Source of the DNA: Desmodus rotundus
Lineage: Eukaryota > Chordata > Mammalia > Chiroptera > Phyllostomidae
NCBI RefSeq assembly: GCF_022682495.2
Contig: NC_071389.1
Location: forward strand, 44,716,239 to 44,780,238
Length of the DNA: 64,000 nucleotides
Direction of reading: 5' to 3'
The notes under the pieces are model-generated. The model saw only the letters and a list, made by a program, of their open reading frames with translations, was not told the DNA's origin and searched no databases. A program made the position numbers and the translations under genes. This document shows, piece after piece, positions 58,540 through 64,000 of the stretch (position 1 is its first letter; every line of letters starts with the position of its first letter).

Positions 58540-59238
58540 ATCTCTCTAACTCTCTTTTCCCCGTTCCCCGGCTCAAATTCTGCTTCCCTTCCTCCCCCTC
58601 ATTTTGGTCTGCTGCTCAGATTTCCTTCTCTAAATCACCAGCCTCGGTTTTTCCATTTGGCTCTTCTGTCTTCCAGATTTCAGGCCACCTGCAAGGATTG
58701 GTAAGACATACTGCCTTTTTCAGCCTTACTCTCTGCTTCCTCCATGAATTCTCCACTCCTTTCTGCAGTCATTACCCTTCAACAGCCCCACCATCTTCAC
58801 CCATGGAAGAGATCACTTGGAGAAGTTGGTGAATACAGCAAATTCTGCCCACGCTTTTTCAGACTACTTCCAACAGCTCCAATTTGCTTGTTTTGCCAAG
58901 TCCAAAATCCTTTGTTTCCCATTTCATTCGAGATAATGTTTAGATTCTTTGACATGGCAAAGTCTTCAATGCTCTAGTATCTATCTGCCTTCTCAGTGAT
59001 ACCTCCTACCGTTCTCCCATTCACACCGAAACGCCCCACTGACCTACAGTCCTGATTGTTTATTTCCTCCCTCATTTCAAAAAAAATTGACAAGTACACT
59101 ATGTTTTCTCAAACTCTCACTCCAAACCACCTCCCCTCCCTTCTTTCTTTTCTTTTGTAGTATCTACTCATCCTTTGAGATTCATTACCTTCTCTAGGAG
59201 ACTTTCCCTGTGGGCTCTCTCACAGCATTTTTATCACG
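58540..59238 (+). repeat. L2 LINE, interrupted by MLT1
   Basis: Sense L2: 'ctcactccaaaccacctccc', 'tactcatcctttgagattca', 'tctaggagactttccctgtg' and 'cacagcatttttatcacgct'. It continues after the LTR insertion at 59826-59975 with 'cctttgcacatgctgtgtta', 'gacctcctgagggaaggggc' and 'ctcatgaacgaatgaataaa'. Confidence 0.65.
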
Positions 59239-59825
59239 CTCTATTCATTTTCTATTGCTATATAACAAATTACCCCATACGTGGTGGTTTAAAACAACAC
59301 ATATTTATCATTTCACAGTTTTGGTGTGCCTACAGTCCAGGCACAGTGTAGCGGGCTCCTCTGCTTGGGATCTCATAAGCCTCAGTCAAGGTATTGGTGG
59401 GGCTACATTCTTATCTGGAGGCTTGAATGGGGGAGGATCTGCTTTCAAGCTCTCTAAGGTTGATGATGGAGTCCACTTCCTTCTGGCCTTAGACCTGAGG
59501 CCCCAGCTTCTCGCTGGCTATATGCTGGAGACCTGCCTCTGCTCCTGGAGGATGCCTGTAGTTCATTGCCATGCGGGATTTCCCAGCATAGCCTCCTGCT
59601 TCAGCCAGCCAGCGAGAAGAGTCTTTAGAGCAAGTCTAATAGAAGATGAAATATTAGGTAATGTAATGTGATCACGGGAGTGGCATTCCTCACCTTTGGC
59701 ATATTTTATTGATTAGAAGAAAAATCACAGGTCCCACCCACCCACACTTAAAAGGGAAGGGATTACATAAAGGTATGAACACTAGAATTTGGGGATCATG
59801 ATAGGCCATCTTACAGTTTGTCCTT
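59239..59825 (-). mobile_element. MLT1-type MaLR solitary LTR nested in L2
   Basis: On the minus strand: 'gggacctgtgatttttcttc', 'ggtgaggaatgccactcccg', 'tccaggagcagaggcaggtc', 'gagagcttgaaagcagatcc' and 'gtgttgttttaaaccaccac', then 'ttatatagcaatagaaaatg' at the end. The 153-codon frame at 59210-59671 runs antisense to this LTR and is not a gene. Confidence 0.8.
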
Positions 59826-60194
59826 TGCACATGCTGTGTTATATGAGTCTCTTTACTGCCAGTCCCTTCAATAGACATTGACCTCCTGAGGGAAGGGGCT
59901 GCTTACTCCTCGGTCTGCCACAGCACGGTGCTTGGCGTATAATAGTTCTTCAATGCTCATGAACGAATGAATAAATAAGTGACAGAATGAAGCAGAGTTG
60001 TCATATTTTTAACAGCTCTCATTTTAGAAAAGGGAAGTAAATGCATGCTGAGTGAGAAATATTAAGGAAGGTGAGCTGGAAGAGAGAATATTTAAAGGAA
60101 TGTCCAGAAATTAATTAGCTCTTTGGTGCTTAGCCTTGTCTTCTTTGAAAATGAAGTAGGCGATCCATTGTGTTTAATCTTACTGCTAAGAGAA

Positions 60195-60620
60195 AGAGAC
60201 TATACCTAGGAGGTCATGGTAAGTTAGAATATTGTTCAGAAACGTTTACTCCTTATCTGGATCCACCTCCATGGGCAAAATACACTCCCTTGACCCTTGA
60301 CTTTGAGGTTTGCCATGTGACTTGTTTTGATCAATGGATTAGTAGGTGTGACACGCTCGGGGTTTAGGAAGGGTTTGTGCAGTTTGGCTTGCTCTTGTTC
60401 ATTCCTGCCATCATCTGAAGAACGTGCCTGGATTAGCCCTCTGGTCACAGAGAAAGATAAGAAACAAGAGCTCAACTTTCCCAGCCATGCCTGCCAGCCA
60501 TGCCCAGCCCAAAGAAGCCAGCCCCCAGCTCCACGGCAGCTGTGTGACCCAAACAAATGCTCATTGTTGTGTGTCACGGAGATTTTGTGGTTGTACCTTA
60601 TGTAGCAACAGTGAACTTAC
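60195..60620 (+). mobile_element. MaLR/ERVL-like LTR (MLT1-related)
   Basis: Sense LTR-like order: 'gtttgccatgtgacttgttt', 'tgatcaatggattagtaggt', 'cagtttggcttgctcttgtt', 'cattcctgccatcatctgaa', 'gaacgtgcctggattagccc' and 'gattttgtggttgtacctta'. Overlapping open frames on both strands here follow composition, not coding. Confidence 0.55.
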
Positions 60621-60764
60621 ACAGAAAATCAAAGGGACGTTTGACTCAGAAAATGAACTAACTTTGTGCTCCTCTTTAGCTGAGAGGGTTAGCATCAAAG
60701 TTTGCCAATGAAAAAATTCACCTGAGATTTAGGAGGTAGGGGAGAAGAGACCATTATTCCTTTT

Positions 60765-62545
60765 TAAAATTTATTTTTCAATTATACTTGACATTCACCA
60801 TTATATTAATTTCTGATATGCAGCATAGTGGTTAAACATTTATATAATTTACAACGTGACCCTCCTGATGAGTCTAGTACCCACCTGTCACCACGTAGTT
60901 ATACAGCATTACTGACTCTGTTCTCTGCCGTACTTTACATCCCCATGACTGCTGAGTAACTACCACTTCGTACTTCTAATTCCCTCACCCAGCCCTCCAG
61001 TTCCCCTTCCACTTTGCAACCTTAGTTTGTTCTCTACATCTATGAGTCAGTTTCTGTTTTCTTTGGTTCTCTATATCTGTGAGTCTGTTTCTGTTTTGTT
61101 TGTTCATTTCTTTTGTTCTTTAGAGTCAACATATAAGTGAAACAATATGGTATTTGTCTTTCTCTGACTTCTTTTATTTAGCATAATACTCTCTAGGTCC
61201 ATCCATGCTGTTGCAAATGGTAAGATTTTTGTTATTTTTATAGCTGAGTGGTATTATTCCATTGTTTATATGTACTACCTCTTCTTTATCCACTCATTTA
61301 TTGATGAGCACTTGGGCTGCTTCTACACCTTGGTGACTGTAAATAACACAGTAATGAATGTAGGGTGCGTGTCTTTGGATATATACCCATAAGCAGAATT
61401 GCTGGATTGTAAGGTAGTTCTATGTTTAATTTTTTGAGGAAATTCCAAGCTGTTTCACAGCGGCTACACCAATTTGCATTATCAGCAACAGGGTACGAGG
61501 GTTCCCTTGTCTTCATATCTTCATCAACCCTTGTTGTTTATTGATTTATTGATGACAGTCATTTTGACAGGTGCGAGGTGATATTTCATTGTGGTTTTAA
61601 TTTACATTTCTCTGATGACTACTGACATTAGCATCTTTTCATATGACTATTGGCCATCTGTATGTCCTCTTTGAAGAAGTGTCTGTTCAGGTCCTCTGAC
61701 CATTTTTTAATTAGATTTTGTTTGGTTTGTTTGGCATTGAGTTGTCTGAGTTTTTTATAAATTTTTAATACTAACCTCTTATGGATGTGTCATTGATGAA
61801 TATGTTCTCCGATTCAGTAGATTGTCTTTTGTTTTGTTGATGGTTTCCTTTGCAAAAACTTCTTACTTTGATGTAGTCTCCTAGGTTTTTCGTTTGTTTG
61901 TTTCTCTCCCTTGCTTGATGAGATATATTAGAAAAATAATGCTAAGAGCAATGTCAGAAAATTTACTGCCTATGTTTTTTTCTAGGATTTTTATGGTTTG
62001 AGTCTGACATTTAAGTCTTAACCCATTTTGAGTTTATTATTGTATGTAATGTAAGCAGATTGTCTAGTTTCATTCTTTTTCATATATCTGTCCAATTTTC
62101 CCAATACCATTTGTTACCATATTTTTTGGACTATAAGACGCACTGGGCCATAAGACGTACCTAGGTTTTAGAGGAGGAAAATAGGGGGAAAAAAGCCGCT
62201 CCACCGCCACCCCCTCCCACCCCAGTGAGCCAGGTAAGCTACATTTGGACTATAAGACACACCCCCATTTTCCTCCCAAGTTTGGGGTGGAGAAGTGCAT
62301 CTTATAGTCTGAAAAATATGGTAAATTGACTATCTTTACCCCATTGTATATTCTTGCCTCCTTTGTATTATATTAATTGACCATATAGATGTGGGTTTAT
62401 TTCTGGGCTTGTATTCCCTTCGATTGACCTCTGTGTCTGTTTTTGTGCCAGTACCATGCTGTTCTGGTTACTATAGCCTTGTAGTGTGGTTTGATATGAG
62501 GTAGTATGACACCTTCAACTTTGTTCTTCTCTCTCAAGATTACTG
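60765..62545 (-). mobile_element. 5'-truncated L1 in minus orientation
   Basis: The + strand is antisense L1: 'ttgacattcaccattatatt', 'gttctttagagtcaacatat', 'gtccatccatgctgttgcaa', 'ctgtttcacagcggctacac', 'tttacatttctctgatgact' and 'gccttgtagtgtggtttgat'. It contains ORF2 3' sequence in broken frames and is interrupted by the TIR element at 62117-62321. Confidence 0.88.
62117..62321. mobile_element. 205-bp TIR miniature DNA transposon (TA-flanked), nested in L1
   Basis: The left end CCATATTTTTTGGACTATAA and right end TTATAGTCTGAAAAATATGG are inverted repeats, extending about 26 bases with three mismatches. TA lies directly outside each end (62115-62116 and 62322-62323). The L1 sequence 'ataccatttgtta' continues after the insert with 'aattgactatctttacccca', so the insertion is precise. 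A second copy of TTTGGACTATAAGACaCAC occurs internally at about 62246. TA flanks point to the Tc1/mariner superfamily. There is no coding capacity. Confidence 0.85.
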
Positions 62546-64000
62546 TTGCTATGTAGGGAGATCACTATTCCTGAGAAGTTGTGTGTATCAAACACGGCAG
62601 CCTCCTCAGACACAGCACTTTCGTGTAACTCTTTGCAAACTCTCACTGTACAGATATGATGATGTCACAAATATGTCCATGAACTCATCATTTCCGTCCC
62701 ACTTTGGGTGGCAGGATGCATGCAGCTACTTGTACTTCCCCACGAACTGCTGGTTTTCCCACTCATGTCAGTGCATCGGACTAAAGTAGGTAGTGATGTC
62801 TTCCCAGTTCTCCAGCTACAACCTTGAAGACCTTCACTCTCCCAAGTCTTCTCCCACATGTATGAGCCCAGTTTCCTATATTAACCCCATATTTCTGTGT
62901 TACTTATATAGTGGTTCTGTTTTCCTAATTGAATGCAGTGATACAGAAGTGAATGGAAATAAACCATTTGACAATGAGCAGAGCTCACCCATCAGGACAA
63001 ATTTTAATATCTTCACTTACTAATTATTTTAAGATAAAAAAATTATAGAAGGTGAAGTTTCCAGGATCCATCCCAAGAAACATGAACTATAAGGTACTTA
63101 AAACTTGTGCTTCCATAACTTATTTTAACACAGAACATAATTATTTATTCCCACCAGTAAATCCAAGGTTTCTCAGAGGGATTTATTATACTTATGTTTT
63201 TCTGTAGGAAATAAGTTCAAAATTGTATTTATTTTTTCTGCGTCATAAGGAATCATCTCTATATTTTGCATTAAGCTCTGCTAATCTAACCAGGATTTCT
63301 TTTTACGTTTCCTGGGAGTTTGTTTGTCTAACAGGGCAGGAACTAGAAGGGCAAATGGTTAAAATGATTGACAGCCAACCTTCCCTTCACCTCAACAACT
63401 GGCGTCAGCTGATCACATTTTCAGTGCCAGTGACCATGTAGGAGCAGGGTATGACACATTCCCGCCTGAAAGGAAACACACTGGGGACCTCAGAGGTGGT
63501 TCTTCTACTCTTGAAAGTGACACCCTGGAGGAAGACCCCCTTGGTTTTCCTCTGGATTTTGCCGCGTCTGAAGCAAATAGTGCTAGAATGGCCTCTCTTG
63601 CTGTGACACTGAAAATACACATAACGCCAAAGGTGGCCAAGCAGAGCGGTGAAGTGAACTTGTCCTAATGACATTGTCGAGGCAGTGTACTCTCGGTCCT
63701 GCCCTGTCTGACTTTTCTCTCCCGTGACATAAGACATTTCCCTATTGTTTAAGCTGTTTCAAATTGGGCTCTGTGTTTCTTATATCCAAAAGCATGTGAA
63801 TTCAGAAAAGCCCAAACATGGTTAGAAAAAGCTAGTTAGTTCCATCAGTGATATGTTCATGGAAAATAAAGAAGAAGGTTTTCTCAAGGGAAAAAATAGA
63901 ATTTACTTTTAAAATAATGAAAGCTAGAGACTAACCGTAAAATGCAAAGGTAAACACTTGACTGTTGGAGACCTCAGGGCTCTCTCAGGATAACGGCAGC
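62546..64000. other. 3' end of window, no gene identified
   Basis: Open frames at 62583-63023 (+), 63223-63441 (+) and 63405-63737 (-) overlap or shift frame and lack clear family motifs. A decayed processed pseudogene on the minus strand around 62570-62860 is possible but I could not name a parent. A further UBE2U exon could also hide here. Confidence 0.4.

Noticed and set aside
59210..59671. A 153-codon open frame as a gene
   Set aside because: It runs antisense to an MLT1 LTR and has no family motif or splice context.
62570..62860. Minus-strand processed pseudogene next to the L1
   Set aside because: Several frames are partly open, but no parent gene could be recognised, so it is left as undefined.
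1..64000. CRISPR array, operons, phage or other prokaryotic system
   Set aside because: Intron-exon structure, SINEs and LINEs show a mammalian nuclear genome; no array of regularly spaced repeats is seen.

Overview
The window is nuclear mammalian DNA, almost certainly from a microbat of the Yangochiroptera group. The evidence is tRNA-derived SINEs of the VES type found in such bats, bat-style L1 3' ends, ORF1-only half-L1 (HAL1) elements, and lineage-specific hAT, mariner and other short DNA transposons. These sit on the ancient mammalian repeat background of MIR, L2, MER5/MER3 and MLT1. No prokaryotic features are present.

Two host genes are recognisable, both on the + strand. From 3650 to 5077 lies the large terminal coding exon of ROR1, encoding the intracellular pseudokinase domain and C-terminal tail; 1-3649 is the preceding intron and about 5078-8140 the probable 3'UTR. 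Downstream, small exons at about 16096, 18448, 21306, 27562, 36032, 46642 and 57608 match UBE2U, the ubiquitin-conjugating E2 gene that follows ROR1 in human. A CCAAT-box and RFX X-box cluster at 15.5-15.7 kb looks like its promoter.

The main biological observation is that UBE2U appears broken at its 5' end. The first coding exon has ACG where ATG is expected and no in-frame upstream ATG. The second coding exon carries an in-frame TAG in place of a tryptophan codon. The third loses its reading frame around the catalytic cysteine. I could not find the following E2-core exon(s). By contrast, the four downstream exons keep open frames and matching splice phases, which suggests recent loss or a retained truncated product.

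The rest is intronic or intergenic and repeat-rich. Three independent half-L1 copies (18863-20615 +, 37602-39560 -, 43357-45161 +) are bounded by target-site duplications, and one keeps a 300-codon ORF1. Other young insertions include four VES SINEs, a nested TIR element inside an L1 (62117-62321), two nonautonomous hATs and an internally deleted mariner. Two unexplained perfect inverted repeats (42810-42890 and 47337-47366) lie in the UBE2U introns. Repeat family names and UBE2U comparisons come from memory of consensus and human sequences, without a database search.
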